Shown: positions 35,161 through 44,953, counted from the stretch's first letter. The stretch: 64,000 nt of DNA from Planctomycetota bacterium (GCA_027493525.1 JAOSKN010000003.1:620001-684000); one strand, 5' to 3'. Program-made: numbers and translations. Notes: a model not told the origin generated them from the letters alone.

Positions 35161-35577
35161 CTACGAGTCTCCGTAGCGGACTTCTTCTTCCTTTACGCGA
35201 TCGGATGGCGGCAGCTTCTCATGCAAACTGCCCGCCAGTCCAACTAGCATCCGACGTATCTCGTCCAAGGTTTCGTCCAGGTTTTGGTAGCGCTCCGGCG
35301 TGAGATAGCCGATGCGCCGGGCCACTTCAAGCTGCGTGTCCAATTCCCCCGTCGAACCCAATGCGTATTTCACGAAGCGAAGGTAGTCCAAGGTCGTATT
35401 GCGCTGATGCCCTTCCGCCAAATTGCTCGGCACACTGATCGCTGCCCGACGAAGCTGGCTGGTCAGGCCGAACTGTTCGGATTTTGGAAAGCCTTCCGTA
35501 ACCTTATAAATGTCCGCCACGAAGTCGATCCCGGCATTCCAAACTCGCAGTTCTCTGTACTTCCGAATGGTTCCCAT
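35161..35577 (-). CDS. four-helix-bundle protein (rRNA intervening-sequence/bAvd-like)
   Basis: 138 residues of the S23/IVP four-helix-bundle family: YRELRVWNAGIDFVADIY, the conserved SQLRRAAISVPSNLAEGHQR and a C-terminal helix pair (YLTPERYQNLDETLDEIRRML). Relatives occur as inserts in 23S rRNA genes or beside diversity-generating retroelements (Avd), but also as lone genes. Here it interrupts the ilvB-ilvC gene order and is flanked by inverted CCGGACTCCGGG repeats (35134-35145, 35597-35608). No reverse transcriptase is in the window. It looks like an inserted element rather than part of the pathway. Confidence 0.88.
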   Translation of the reverse strand: MGTIRKYRELRVWNAGIDFVADIYKVTEGFPKSEQFGLTSQLRRAAISVPSNLAEGHQRNTTLDYLRFVKYALGSTGELDTQLEVARRIGYLTPERYQNLDETLDEIRRMLVGLAGSLHEKLPPSDRVKEEEVRYGDS

Positions 35578-35596
35578 CTGGCATCTTCCCGCCGTT

Positions 35597-35608
35597 CCCG
35601 GAGTCCGG
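35597..35608 (-). repeat. 12-base repeat flanking the four-helix-bundle gene, upstream arm
   Basis: CCCGGAGTCCGG, exact reverse complement of 35134-35145. It lies between the ilvB stop and the start of the four-helix-bundle gene. Confidence 0.75.
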
Positions 35609-35624
35609 CCCCCGGCACCCGCTC

Positions 35625-37355
35625 TTAGATCAACTCCGGCTCCTTCGGGTAATGCACGATCTGGTCCAGCGACGCGCCGGCCGGAATCATGGGGTACACG
35701 TTCGCGGCGTGAACGCAGTGGAAATCGACGATCACCGGGCGGTCGTTGACCTTGCGCGCTTCCTTCAGCACCTCGTCCACCCGGTCCTTGTCCTTGCAGG
35801 TGAAGCCCGCGCAGCCGAAGGCCTCGGCCACCTTCGCGAAGTCGGGGTTGTCGGAGAGGTCCACTTCGCTGTACTGCTCCTTGTAGAACATCTCCTGCCA
35901 CTGCCGCACCATGCCCAGGTGGAAGTTGTTCAGGATCGCGACCTTCACCGGCGTGCGCAGACGCCGCCCGGTGACGAGTTCCTGGATGTTCATGATGATC
36001 GAGCCGTCGCCGGAGATGCACCAGACCTCCTCGTCGGGGCAGGCCATCTGCGCCCCGATGGCCGCCGGCAGCCCGTAGCCCATCGTGCCCAGCCCGCCGC
36101 TGGTCAGGAAATGCCGCGGCTCGACGAAGGTGTAGAACTGCGCGGCCCACATCTGATGCTGGCCCACGTCCGTGGCGACGATCGCGCGCCCGCGGGTGAT
36201 CTCGCAGATCCGGTCGATGACGTACTGCGCCTGCAGGTCCTCGCCGGGGTAGGTGAGCGGATGCTCGCGCTTCTGCTTGTTCAGTTCGTCGAACCAGGGC
36301 TTGCGGTCCTGGTGTTCCAGGTGCTTGAAGAGGAGCTTCAGGCTCGTCCGCACATCGCCCAGCACCGGGTAGCGCGTCTTGACGTTCTTCCCTATGCAGG
36401 TCGGGTCGATGTCGAAGTGGATCTTCTTCGAGCCCGTCGAGAAGCGGTCCAGGCGCCCGGTGATGCGGTCGTCGAAGCGCGCGCCGATGGAGATCAGCGC
36501 GTCGCAGTCGTTCACCGCGAAATTCGCGTAGCTCGTCCCGTGCATCCCCAGCATGCCCAGCGAGAGCGTGTGGTTGCCGGGGAAGGCGCCCAGCGCCATC
36601 AGCGTCGTCGTCACCGGGATGTTGGCCCGCTCGGCGCAGGCGCGCAGTTCCTTGTAGGCCCCGCTGATCACGCAGCCGCCGCCGACGTAGAAGACCGGCC
36701 GCTCCGCCGCGTTGATCGCCTCCGCGGCCGCGCGGACCTGCTCCTTCTGGTCCGGCGTCGGCTCGCCGTTGGGCGGCCTGTACCCCGGCAGGTCCATGGG
36801 CACGTCCAGCGGGCCGGCATACTGGGCTTCCTGGACGTCCTTCGGCACGTCCACCAGCACCGGCCCGGGCCGCCCGGTCATCGCGATGTAGGCCGCCTCC
36901 TTCAGCACCCGCGGCAGGTCGTTGACGCTCTTGACCAGGTAGTTGTGCTTCGTAACCGGGCGCGTGATGCCCGTCACGTCGGCTTCCTGGAACGCGTCGT
37001 TCCCGATCAGGTGCGATTTGACCTGGCCGGTGATCGCGAGCATGGGAATGGAATCCATGAACGCCGTGGCCAGCCCCGTGACCAGATTCGTCGCGCCCGG
37101 GCCGGAGGTCGCCATGCAGCAGGCCAGTTTACCGCTCGCGCGGTAATACCCATCGGCCATGTGCGCCGCGCCCTGTTCGTGCCGCACCAGGATGTGCCGC
37201 ACCTCGGGGAAGCTGTACAACTCGTCGTAGATCGGGATCGTGGCCCCGCCGGGGTAGCCGAAGATGACCTTGATCCCCAGCCGCCGCAGCACCTCCAGCA
37301 GCAGCCGCGCTCCGGTCATGCGGGTCTCTTTTTGCGCCACGGTCTTGGCGGGCAT
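35625..37355 (-). CDS. ilvB: acetolactate synthase large (catalytic) subunit
   Basis: 576 residues, standard length. The catalytic Glu is in HILVRHEQGAAHMADGYYRA; the thiamine-diphosphate/Mg motif runs from GDGSIIMNIQEL to KVAILNN; the FAD-binding middle domain includes GMLGMHGTSYANFAV. It condenses pyruvate (or pyruvate with 2-oxobutyrate) in valine, leucine and isoleucine synthesis. An intrinsic terminator lies only 16 bases before its start codon, pointing to attenuation control of the ilv genes. Confidence 0.96.
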   Translation of the reverse strand: MPAKTVAQKETRMTGARLLLEVLRRLGIKVIFGYPGGATIPIYDELYSFPEVRHILVRHEQGAAHMADGYYRASGKLACCMATSGPGATNLVTGLATAFMDSIPMLAITGQVKSHLIGNDAFQEADVTGITRPVTKHNYLVKSVNDLPRVLKEAAYIAMTGRPGPVLVDVPKDVQEAQYAGPLDVPMDLPGYRPPNGEPTPDQKEQVRAAAEAINAAERPVFYVGGGCVISGAYKELRACAERANIPVTTTLMALGAFPGNHTLSLGMLGMHGTSYANFAVNDCDALISIGARFDDRITGRLDRFSTGSKKIHFDIDPTCIGKNVKTRYPVLGDVRTSLKLLFKHLEHQDRKPWFDELNKQKREHPLTYPGEDLQAQYVIDRICEITRGRAIVATDVGQHQMWAAQFYTFVEPRHFLTSGGLGTMGYGLPAAIGAQMACPDEEVWCISGDGSIIMNIQELVTGRRLRTPVKVAILNNFHLGMVRQWQEMFYKEQYSEVDLSDNPDFAKVAEAFGCAGFTCKDKDRVDEVLKEARKVNDRPVIVDFHCVHAANVYPMIPAGASLDQIVHYPKEPELI

Positions 37356-37370
37356 GGATGCGCCCCCCAG

Positions 37371-37399
37371 AAAAAGGCCCCCGGCGGTGAACCGGGGGC
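37371..37399 (-). terminator. attenuator-like terminator in the ilvB leader
   Basis: On the minus strand GCCCCCGG (complement of 37392-37399), a 7-base loop and CCGGGGGC (37377-37384) form an 8-bp all-GC stem, followed by five Us (37371-37375), ending 16 bases before the ilvB ATG. Its place inside the leader rather than behind a gene suggests regulated read-through. No ATG- or GTG-initiated leader peptide can be found in the roughly 150 bases upstream, so the sensor is unknown. Confidence 0.7.
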
Positions 37400-37433
37400 G
37401 GACTTGAATCGGTTGAACCAGCTAACGTGTTGA

Positions 37434-37447
37434 GAAGGTATACCTTC
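37434..37447. promoter_or_regulatory. 14-bp perfect palindrome in ilvB leader
   Basis: GAAGGTATACCTTC, a perfect palindrome lying 35 bases upstream of the attenuator-like stem and beside a very AT-rich segment (about 37465-37570) that probably holds the ilv promoter. It could be an operator or part of an alternative leader structure. Confidence 0.45.
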
Positions 37448-37580
37448 GAGCAGCGCGATTCGCAAGGCCGATATTTAAAGAATGATATATAAAATAAATA
37501 TATCGTTAATATGTTTTAATTATTAGGCAATTAGATTAAATATCCAATGACTAATAGGAAATACGATTGATTCATAAGGA

Positions 37581-38567
37581 TCAGCTTAGCCCGCGCTCCG
37601 CTAGATATCGCTCCGCCTCCAGCGCCGCTTTGCAGCCCATCCCTGCCGCGGTCACCGCTTGCCGGTATCGGCTGTCGTGGCAGTCCCCCGCGGCGAAGAA
37701 GCCTTCCCGCGAGGTATGCTGCCGGTCGTCCACCTCGATGTACCCGCTCGCGTCGAGTTTCACGACGCCTTGCAGCACCTGCGTGGTGGGAATGTGCCCG
37801 ACGGCGATGAAGACCCCGTCCACCTTCAGTTCTTTCGTCGAACCGTCGCGCGCGTCTTTCAGCCGCAGCGCCGTGACCTTGCGCTTGTGCCCCTGCGCCT
37901 CCTCGTTGCCCAGGACCTCGTCCACAAGCTGGTTCAGTTCCCACTTGATGTTCTTCTTGGAGCGCGCGCGTTCGAGCATCACCGTGCTGGCGCGAAACCC
38001 TTCGCGCCGGTGGATCAGCGTCACCTCGCCGCAGATGTTCGAGAGGTAGTTCGCTTCTTCCATCGCGCTGTCCCCGCCGCCGATGACCGCCACCGGCAGC
38101 TTGCGGTAGAAGTTCCCGTCGCAGACGGCGCAGTAGGTCACGCCTTCGCCCCAGATTTTCTGGTCGGGCTTCTGCCGCGGCTGGTATTCCAGTTCGCCCT
38201 TCACCCCCAGGCGGCGCGGCGCGGCGCCGGTGCAGAAGAGCACCGTATGCGCGCGCAGCACTTCGCCGGCGCTCGTCGTCACCGTGTACGGCGGAGCCTG
38301 TCCCTCGATCTTCGCCGCCGACTCCCACTTCAATTCCGCGCCGTTCCACTTGGCCTGTTCGAGCATGTCGGCCATCAGCTTGGGCCCGTCGACGCCTTTC
38401 GCGAAGCCGGGATAGTTCTCGACCAGCGAGGTCTTGGTCAGTTGCCCGCCCGGGTCGGCGCCGGCGAGCACGACCGGCTTCAGCGCCGCGCGCGCGGCGT
38501 AGATGGCCGCCGTCAGGCCCGCGGGGCCGGAGCCGATGATGAGCGTCTTCAGGATGCCGTCGGACAT
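37581..38567 (-). CDS. trxB: thioredoxin reductase
   Basis: 328 residues from the ATG at 38567 (GAGGAG site 8 bases upstream). FAD-binding GSGPAGLTAAIYAARA starts at residue 12; the redox pair is Cys146-Ala-Val-Cys149 in TYCAVCDGNFY; the NADPH motif is VAVIGGGDSAMEEANYL; the closing FAD motif is GFFAAGDCHD. It reduces thioredoxin with NADPH. Upstream in-frame starts have no ribosome site. It precedes ilvB but is separated by about 225 AT-rich bases and the attenuator. Confidence 0.94.
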   Translation of the reverse strand: MSDGILKTLIIGSGPAGLTAAIYAARAALKPVVLAGADPGGQLTKTSLVENYPGFAKGVDGPKLMADMLEQAKWNGAELKWESAAKIEGQAPPYTVTTSAGEVLRAHTVLFCTGAAPRRLGVKGELEYQPRQKPDQKIWGEGVTYCAVCDGNFYRKLPVAVIGGGDSAMEEANYLSNICGEVTLIHRREGFRASTVMLERARSKKNIKWELNQLVDEVLGNEEAQGHKRKVTALRLKDARDGSTKELKVDGVFIAVGHIPTTQVLQGVVKLDASGYIEVDDRQHTSREGFFAAGDCHDSRYRQAVTAAGMGCKAALEAERYLAERGLS

Positions 38568-38782
38568 GGGAGTCTCCTCGCTCAAGGGTTGGCGCGTGGC
38601 GCACGCTACGAATCTACGTTTGCGCAGGCGTGACGCAACCACCATTGAAGCGGTAGGCACTCCTGGGGCGCGCATTTTGAGGGTGGCAAGCGCCTTAAAT
38701 GGGGTTATCTTTAGCTGGGGGCTTTCCGAATACGAACGCGGTGCCGGGCCGCGGGCCGCTGGGTCTGCGAGGGCGATAGCCG

Positions 38783-40216
38783 GTGGACATCTCCAAACTG
38801 ATCGAAAAAGCGCGCGAAGCCGCCGAACGGCGCAATTACGACTACGCCGTCGACCTCTACAACCAGGCCCTGCAGTTGAGTCCCGACGACAGCCAGGCCC
38901 GCAGGGATCTCCGCACCGTCGAGCACCGCCTGGCCAAGGAGCGCGGCGTCAGCTTCATGGGCAAGGCCAAGGTCATGGCCGCCCTGGGCAAGGCCAAGAC
39001 CCTCCTGGCCACCAAGAAGTTCGATGCCGCCATGATCGCCTGCGAGGACGCGCTCAAAATCGACCCCGGCAGCATCAGCGCCTTGATGACCCTCGGCAGC
39101 GCCGCCCTTACCGCGGGCTACAAGAACGCCGCCATCGTCACCTTTGAGGAGATCCGCGCCGGCAAGGGCGGAGGAAATCTCAAGAGCCTCGTCGAAGGCT
39201 CCCGCAACCTTGCCTTCGCCTACGAGGCCAACGGGCAGGCCAAGGAAGCCCTCGAGATCTGGGAAGAGGTCAAGCGCCTCAAGCCCGACGACCGCGACGC
39301 CACCATCAAGATCCGCGACCTCTCCGCCATCGGCATGGTCACGCGCGTCGAGGCCGGCACCAACGTCGGCGCGGCCGCCGGCAAGATGGCCGCCACCAAG
39401 GGCATCATGCGCAGCCAGGAGAACGTCGAGCGCCAGGAACGCTCCCAGCAGGATATCCGCACCGAGGAAGACCTGCGCCTGGCCATCGAAGACACCAAGG
39501 CCGACATCCACAAGCGCCCCGACGACGCCCGCATCTACGGCAAGCTCGGCGACCTCTACAAGAAGGGAAATAATTACGACGAGGCCAAGAAGGCCTACCA
39601 GACCGCCGTCGAAAAGGACGCCATCAACCCCACCTGGAAGTTCCGCCTCGACGACCTTGAGATCTGGCGCATGGCCAACGCCGTCAACGCCCTTGCCGCC
39701 AAATTCAAGGCCGGCGACGTCTCCGCCCGCGATCTCCACGGCAAGCAGTTGATCGAGATGCTCGAGTATCGCCGCCGCTCCTTCGTCGAGCGCGAGCGCC
39801 AGTACACCACCGACGGGCGCATCAAGTACGATCTCGCCGAAATCTACTTCGAACTGGCCGCCCGCAAGCGCGACGGCATCCTTTACGACGAGGCCATCAA
39901 GCGCTACCAGGTCACCTTCAAGGACCCCAAGTACCGCATCGAGTCCGGGCTCAAGATGGGCATGGGCTTCGCCGCCAAGGGCCAGTACGAACTCGCCATC
40001 AAGCGCTTCGAGGAGACCCTGGGGCATCTCGAACTCAAGGACGACCGCTGGAAGAACCTGATGTACTACAAGGCCGACACGCTGGAGAAGGGCGAGCGCT
40101 TCAAGGAAGCCCTTGAGATCTTCCTTCAAATCTACGAAGTCGACGTCTCCTTCCGCGACGTCTCCAAGCGCGTCGAGGAACTCCAGAAGAAAACCCAGGG
40201 CGACGCCGCCGACTGA
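38783..40216 (+). CDS. tetratricopeptide-repeat protein
   Basis: 477 residues beginning at a GTG (38783) with MDISKLIEKAREAAERRNYDYAV. TPR units run along both halves (NYDYAVDLYNQALQLSPDD, KKFDAAMIACEDALKIDPG, NNYDEAKKAYQTAVEKDAI, GQYELAIKRFEETLGHL, ERFKEALEIFLQIYEV), separated by a charged central region (residues about 190-245). No signal peptide or enzyme domain. A scaffold role is likely. Planctomycetes often have many such proteins; no partner can be named here. Confidence 0.8.
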   Translation: MDISKLIEKAREAAERRNYDYAVDLYNQALQLSPDDSQARRDLRTVEHRLAKERGVSFMGKAKVMAALGKAKTLLATKKFDAAMIACEDALKIDPGSISALMTLGSAALTAGYKNAAIVTFEEIRAGKGGGNLKSLVEGSRNLAFAYEANGQAKEALEIWEEVKRLKPDDRDATIKIRDLSAIGMVTRVEAGTNVGAAAGKMAATKGIMRSQENVERQERSQQDIRTEEDLRLAIEDTKADIHKRPDDARIYGKLGDLYKKGNNYDEAKKAYQTAVEKDAINPTWKFRLDDLEIWRMANAVNALAAKFKAGDVSARDLHGKQLIEMLEYRRRSFVERERQYTTDGRIKYDLAEIYFELAARKRDGILYDEAIKRYQVTFKDPKYRIESGLKMGMGFAAKGQYELAIKRFEETLGHLELKDDRWKNLMYYKADTLEKGERFKEALEIFLQIYEVDVSFRDVSKRVEELQKKTQGDAAD

Positions 40217-40247
40217 GCGCCGGCGAGGCAGTCTTCCGGCCCGCGCT

Positions 40248-40724
40248 TCAGCCTTTTCGCTCCAGAGTCAGGAACGTGTACGGCGGGTCGCCGTCCACCG
40301 ATTCGCGGCTCGTCTCGGCGTACCCCGCGGCGTCGAACGCAGGGAAGCGCGCGTCGCCCTCGACGTTCGCGTGCACCAGCGTCAGGTACAACCGGTCGGC
40401 GCGGGGCAGGAATTGCGCGTAGACCTCCGCGCCTCCAATCACGAAGATCTCCCCGGCGTCCTGCAGCTTCTCCAGCGCTTCCTCCGGTGAGCGGCAGATC
40501 GTCGCGCCTGCGAGCTTGAACGCAGGGTCGCGCGTCAGGATTACGTTCTCGCGTCCGGGCAGCAGCCTCCCGATCGAGGCCCACGTTTTCCGGCCCATCA
40601 CCACCGGATGACCCATGGTCAGGGCCTTGAAACGCTTCAAATCCCCGGGGAGCTTCCACGGCAGCCGGTTCTCCACCCCGATCACGCCGTTGGTGGAGAC
40701 CGCCGCGATCAGGTTCACCTTCAT
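40248..40724 (-). CDS. folA: dihydrofolate reductase
   Basis: 158 residues. Motifs: LIAAVSTNGVIGVENRLPWKLPGDLKRFK at the N-terminus (Trp-x-Leu-Pro-x-Asp-Leu with the catalytic acid), MGRKTWASIG, and IFVIGGAEVY near the end. It regenerates tetrahydrofolate consumed by thymidylate synthase. Its start overlaps the thyA stop by four bases (ATGA), a common coupled pair. Confidence 0.95.
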   Translation of the reverse strand: MKVNLIAAVSTNGVIGVENRLPWKLPGDLKRFKALTMGHPVVMGRKTWASIGRLLPGRENVILTRDPAFKLAGATICRSPEEALEKLQDAGEIFVIGGAEVYAQFLPRADRLYLTLVHANVEGDARFPAFDAAGYAETSRESVDGDPPYTFLTLERKG

Positions 40725-41512
40725 ACCGCGATGGGCGCCTTGATCGCGGGGTGCGGGTCGTACGCCTCGAGCGTGAAGTCCTCGTACTTGAACCCGAAGA
40801 TGTCCCGCGCCTCCGGATTCAGCTTCATCCTCGGCAGCGCGCGAGGTTCGCGCGTGAGTTGCAGCTTCGCCTGCTCCAGGTGGTTCAGATACAGGTGCGC
40901 GTCGCCCAGCGTGTGCACGAACTCGCCCGGCTTCAGCCCCGTCACCTGCGCCATCATCAGGGTCAGCAGCGCGTAGCTGGCGATGTTGAACGGCACCCCC
41001 AGGAACACGTCGCAACTGCGCTGGTAGAGCTGGCACGAGAGCCGCCCGTGCGCCACGTAGAACTGAAACAGGCAGTGGCACGGCGGCAGCGCCATCCGCT
41101 CGATCTCGTCCACCTTCCACGCGCTCACCACGATGCGCCGCGAGTCGGGGTTCTTGCGGATCAACTCCACCGCGTTCTGGATCTGGTCGTAGCTCTTCCC
41201 GTCGCACGTCCAGCGGCGCCACTGGCTCCCGTAGACCGGGCCCAGTTCCCCGTTCGCGTCCGCCCACTCGTCCCAGATCGTGACGCCGTGTTCGCGCAGG
41301 TAGCCCACGTTCGTCTCGCCCTTCAGGAACCAGAGCAGTTCATGGACGATCGAACGCAGGTGCAGCTTCTTCGTCGTCAGGCAGGGGAAGCCCTTCGCCA
41401 GGTCGAAGCGCATCTGGTACCCGAAGACGCTCAGCGTGCCCGTCCCGGTGCGGTCGTCCTTCCGCGCCCCGGTGTCGAGGATATGCCGCAATAAGTCGAG
41501 ATACGTCTTCAT
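40721..41512 (-). CDS. thyA: thymidylate synthase
   Basis: 263 residues from the ATG at 41512, nearly the length of the E. coli enzyme. RTGTGTLSVFGYQMRFDL at the N-terminus, the catalytic Cys in LPPCHCLFQFYV, and RSCDVFLGVPFNIASYA are diagnostic. It methylates dUMP using methylenetetrahydrofolate. The frame happens to remain open into the frameshifted efflux gene upstream; that apparent fusion is an artefact. It is coupled to folA. Confidence 0.96.
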   Translation of the reverse strand: MKTYLDLLRHILDTGARKDDRTGTGTLSVFGYQMRFDLAKGFPCLTTKKLHLRSIVHELLWFLKGETNVGYLREHGVTIWDEWADANGELGPVYGSQWRRWTCDGKSYDQIQNAVELIRKNPDSRRIVVSAWKVDEIERMALPPCHCLFQFYVAHGRLSCQLYQRSCDVFLGVPFNIASYALLTLMMAQVTGLKPGEFVHTLGDAHLYLNHLEQAKLQLTREPRALPRMKLNPEARDIFGFKYEDFTLEAYDPHPAIKAPIAV

Positions 41513-41676
41513 GCGCCGTCCCGCGATTTGCGCTGCGCCGGGCGAGGTCCGCCGGCCGCGCATCATCCTAGCGATTTCCACGGCTCCCGGGAATCCCGGA
41601 TTCGCGCGGTATCGCGCCAAGGAACGGCGGGACGCCCCTCGATCAGGGGATAGCGCGGGCGCTTCGCCCGCCGCCC

Positions 41677-44600
41677 CTACACGCCGCCGCCGCTTTCGGC
41701 GCGCCGCTCGCGGAATTCGTGGCAGCCGGGCTCCACGTCCTCCCGGGTCGGCCATTGCCCCGAGGCGAGCCAGTGGAAGACCCGCCGTCCGTCGTTGAGC
41801 AGCAGGTACAGCGAAGGGATGAAGAAGAGCGTCAGCGCGGTGGCGAAGATCAGCCCGCCCGAGAGCGAGACGGCCATGGGGATCAGGAACTGCGCCTGGA
41901 AGCTCCGTTCGGCCAACAGCGGCGCCAGCCCCGCGACGGTGGTGAGCGAGGTCAGGATGATCGCGCGGAAGCGCGAGGGCGCGGCCGCGTGCAGCGAGCC
42001 CAGCACCCCCGCGCCCCGGCGCTGCCGCTCGTTGATCCGGTCGATCATCACCAGGGCGTCGTTGACCACCACCCCCGCCAGCGCGACCACGCCGAAGAGG
42101 CTCATCATGTTGAGCTGGTAGCCCAGCGCCCAGTGCCCCACGATCGCGCCCACGATCCCCAGCGGGATCGTGGTCATGATCAGGATCGGCTGCAGATACG
42201 AGTGAAAAAATCAGCGCCAGGATCGCGAAGATTCCCACCAGCGAGATCAGGAACCCCACCTGCAGCGACTGCACCGAGCGCTTCGTTTCGGTCTTCGGCC
42301 CTTCCTGCGAAATGGACAGGTCCGGGTAGCGCGCCAGCAGCTCCGGGAAGCAGTGCGCCTCCAGGTCGCGTAGGATCTCGTCGGCGTTGGCCTGCGCCTC
42401 GTCCACCTCGGCGTTCACCGAGACCCGCCGGCGCCCGTTGCGCCGCCGAATCTCCGAGACCCCGTTGGCCAGCTTCACCTCCGCCACCTCGTCGAAGGGG
42501 ACCTCCACGCCCGCCGGCGTGCGGATTCGCACCCGCCGCAAGTCGTCGAGCCGAGAGCGCTCGGCCTTCGGGTAGCGCACCTGCACCTTCACCTCGTCGC
42601 GCCCGCGCTGCAGGCGCAGGGCCTCCTCGCCGAAGAACCCCGTGCGCAGTTGCGCGCCCAGGTCCTGCAGCGTGATCCCCAGCGCGCGCCCTTGCGGCTT
42701 CAGCGCCACCTGCAGTTCCCGCTTCCCGGGCTGATAGTCGCTCGTCACGTCGTAGGTCCCGGCATACTGCCGGATCGCGTCTTTCAATTCTTCTCCGGCC
42801 AGGCGCAGCCGCTCCAGGTCTTTCCCCAGCAGGTAAATCTCGATGTCCGTGCCCTGCATCCCCGGCCCGCCCAGCGGCCCGTAGGTCTCGCTCGTCGCGC
42901 CCGCGATCCCGCCCACCGCCTCGCGCCACTCCGTCAGGATCCGCTCGCTGTCGATGCTCCGCGTCTCGGGGCCCGAGATGTGCGCGTACAGCGTGCCCTC
43001 GTGGATCTTCCCTTCCACGCCCGACTCGGCGTACACCCCCGTCACCAGCGGCCCCCCGCGCACTTCCGCCGCGTGCCGCGCGTTGAGGCCCAGCAGCGCC
43101 GCCTCCATCCGCGAGATCGCCTCGCCCGTCGTCTCAATCGGCGTCCCTTCGGGGAAGATCACCCTCGCGCTCAGGTACTCGTTGTCCGCGTCGGGGAAGA
43201 GCGTGAACGGCACGAAGCCCCCGCTGACCAGGCCGCCGCAGGCCAGCAGCCCGAACAGCCCCAGCGCCAGGGTCGCCATACGGTAGCGCAGCGAAAGCTT
43301 GAACAGCGGCGTGTAGACGACGTCGATAAACCCCTCGATCCGGCCGTCCATCCAGGCCCGCAGCCGGTTTGGCGCGCCGGGGAGCTCGCCGGTCCCGCCA
43401 GCCGCCGCGGCGGCGCCCTCCGCAGTCGCCCCCTCGCCGCGCCGTTCGCGCAGCATCCGCCGCCGCGCGCCGACGATCCGCGAGAGAAACGCCGAGCGGT
43501 GCCCCAGGTGGTTGGGCAGGATGAACAGGCTCTCCAGCAGCGAGCCGCCCAGCGTCCCCACCACCGCGACGGGAATCTCCGCGATGAACTTGCCCATGAT
43601 TCCGCTGACGAAGAACAGCGGCAGGAAGGCCACGGCCGTGGTGGTGACCGTCCCCACCACCGGCCACGCCACTTCCGTCGCCCCGGCGACGGCCGCCTCC
43701 GCGCGCGGTCGGCCGGCCCGCTCGTGCGCGTAGATGTTCTCGCCCACCACGATCGCGTCGTCCACCACCATCCCCAGCACCAGGATCAGCCCGAAGAGGT
43801 TAATCATGTTCAGCGAGCACCCGCTGAGCCAGATCACGATGCCCGCCGTCGCGAAGGCGAACGGGATCCCCAGCGTCACCCAGAATGAAAGCCGCAGGTT
43901 GAGGAAGATGAACAGCGAAAGGAAGACCAGCAGCAGGCCCTGCATCCCGTTGCGCGTGAGCAGGTCGATGCGGTCGGTGATCAGGACCGAGAAGTCGCCC
44001 AGCACGTCGGCCTTCACCCCGGGCGGCAGTTCCTGGGACTTCCGCGCCAGGTACGCCAGGACCAGTTCCGAGATGTGGATCGCGTCCTGCTCGTCCGTCC
44101 GCAGCACCCGCACGATCGCCGCCGGTTCTTCGTTGTAACGCCCGAGGCTCTCGTCCTCCTCGAAGGCGTCGCGGATCTCCGCCACCTGCCGCAGCCGCAC
44201 CACCGTCCCGTCCGGGCGCGCCAGGACCGGGATCTCCGCGTACTCCCGGCCGCGGTAGCGCCGACCCTGGACCTCGATCTTGAACTGCTCCGCCCGCGTC
44301 CGGATCGTCCCCCCCGGCAGGTTCAGGCTCGCGCGACGCACCGCCTGCGCCACGCCGCCCAGCGTCAGCCCGTACTGCCGCAGCGCCGCTTCGCTGACCT
44401 CGATGGAGATCTCGTAGTCGCGGATCCCGCCCAGTTCGACCTGCGAGAGCCCCGGCAGCGCCAGCAGCTCGTCTTTCATGTCCTGCGCGGCTTCGCGCAG
44501 CGTCCGCTCGTCCGCCCGGCCGTGCACCACCACCAGCATCGACGGCTGGACCAGCAGCACCTCCTTCACGGCCGGCTCTTCGGCGTCCTCGGGGAAATCC

Positions 44601-44953
44601 TCGATCGTGCCCACCCGCTCCCGGATGTCGTTCAGGATCGGGTCCAGGTCCTTCACGTCCTCGTTCAGCTCGACGATGACCGTCGCGTAACCTTCCCGCG
44701 CCGCGCACTCGATGCTCTTGACCCGGTCGACCCCCTGCAGCGCCTCTTCGATCTTGAAAACGATCCCTTCCTCGACCTCCCGCGCCGAGGCGCCCTCGTA
44801 GAAGACCGAGATCGAGACCCGGTCCGCGCTGAACTGCGGCATGATCTCGCGCGTGAGGTTCAGGTAGCAGACCGCCCCGAGCACCAGGATCGAGTACATG
44901 GCCATGTTGGCCATGACCGGGTGCCGCGCCGCGGCCGCCAGGGGGCCGTTCAC
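41677..44953 (-). CDS. RND-family efflux pump inner-membrane subunit (AcrB-like), frameshifted
   Basis: The reading frame from 44953 shows HPVMANMAMYSILVLGAV (first membrane helix), VRRASLNLPGG and the helix with LGMVVDDAIVVGENIYAHE, whose Asp pair carries protons, then a second large periplasmic loop. After ALIF the frame is lost at the A6 run 42205-42210; removing one base gives HSYLQPILIMTTIPLG and the normal end (FGVVALAGVVVNDALVMID). The joined length is 1091 residues, typical of the family. Probably a sequence error. It pumps drugs or metabolites from the periplasm with proton exchange, working with the adaptor encoded just upstream. No outer-membrane channel gene is in the window. Confidence 0.9.

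Noticed and set aside
37400..37560. Leader peptide for ilvB attenuation
   Set aside because: No ATG or GTG start on the minus strand in this interval, and no run of branched-chain codons behind any TTG.
42205..42210. Programmed frameshift in the RND pump
   Set aside because: RND pumps are not known to be recoded, the slippery context is unremarkable, and many similar single-base run errors occur in the window.
40721..44953. Apparent fusion of an efflux pump with thymidylate synthase
   Set aside because: Created by the frame loss at 42205-42210. The correct pump frame ends at 41677, and thyA has its own start at 41512 with a normal N-terminus.
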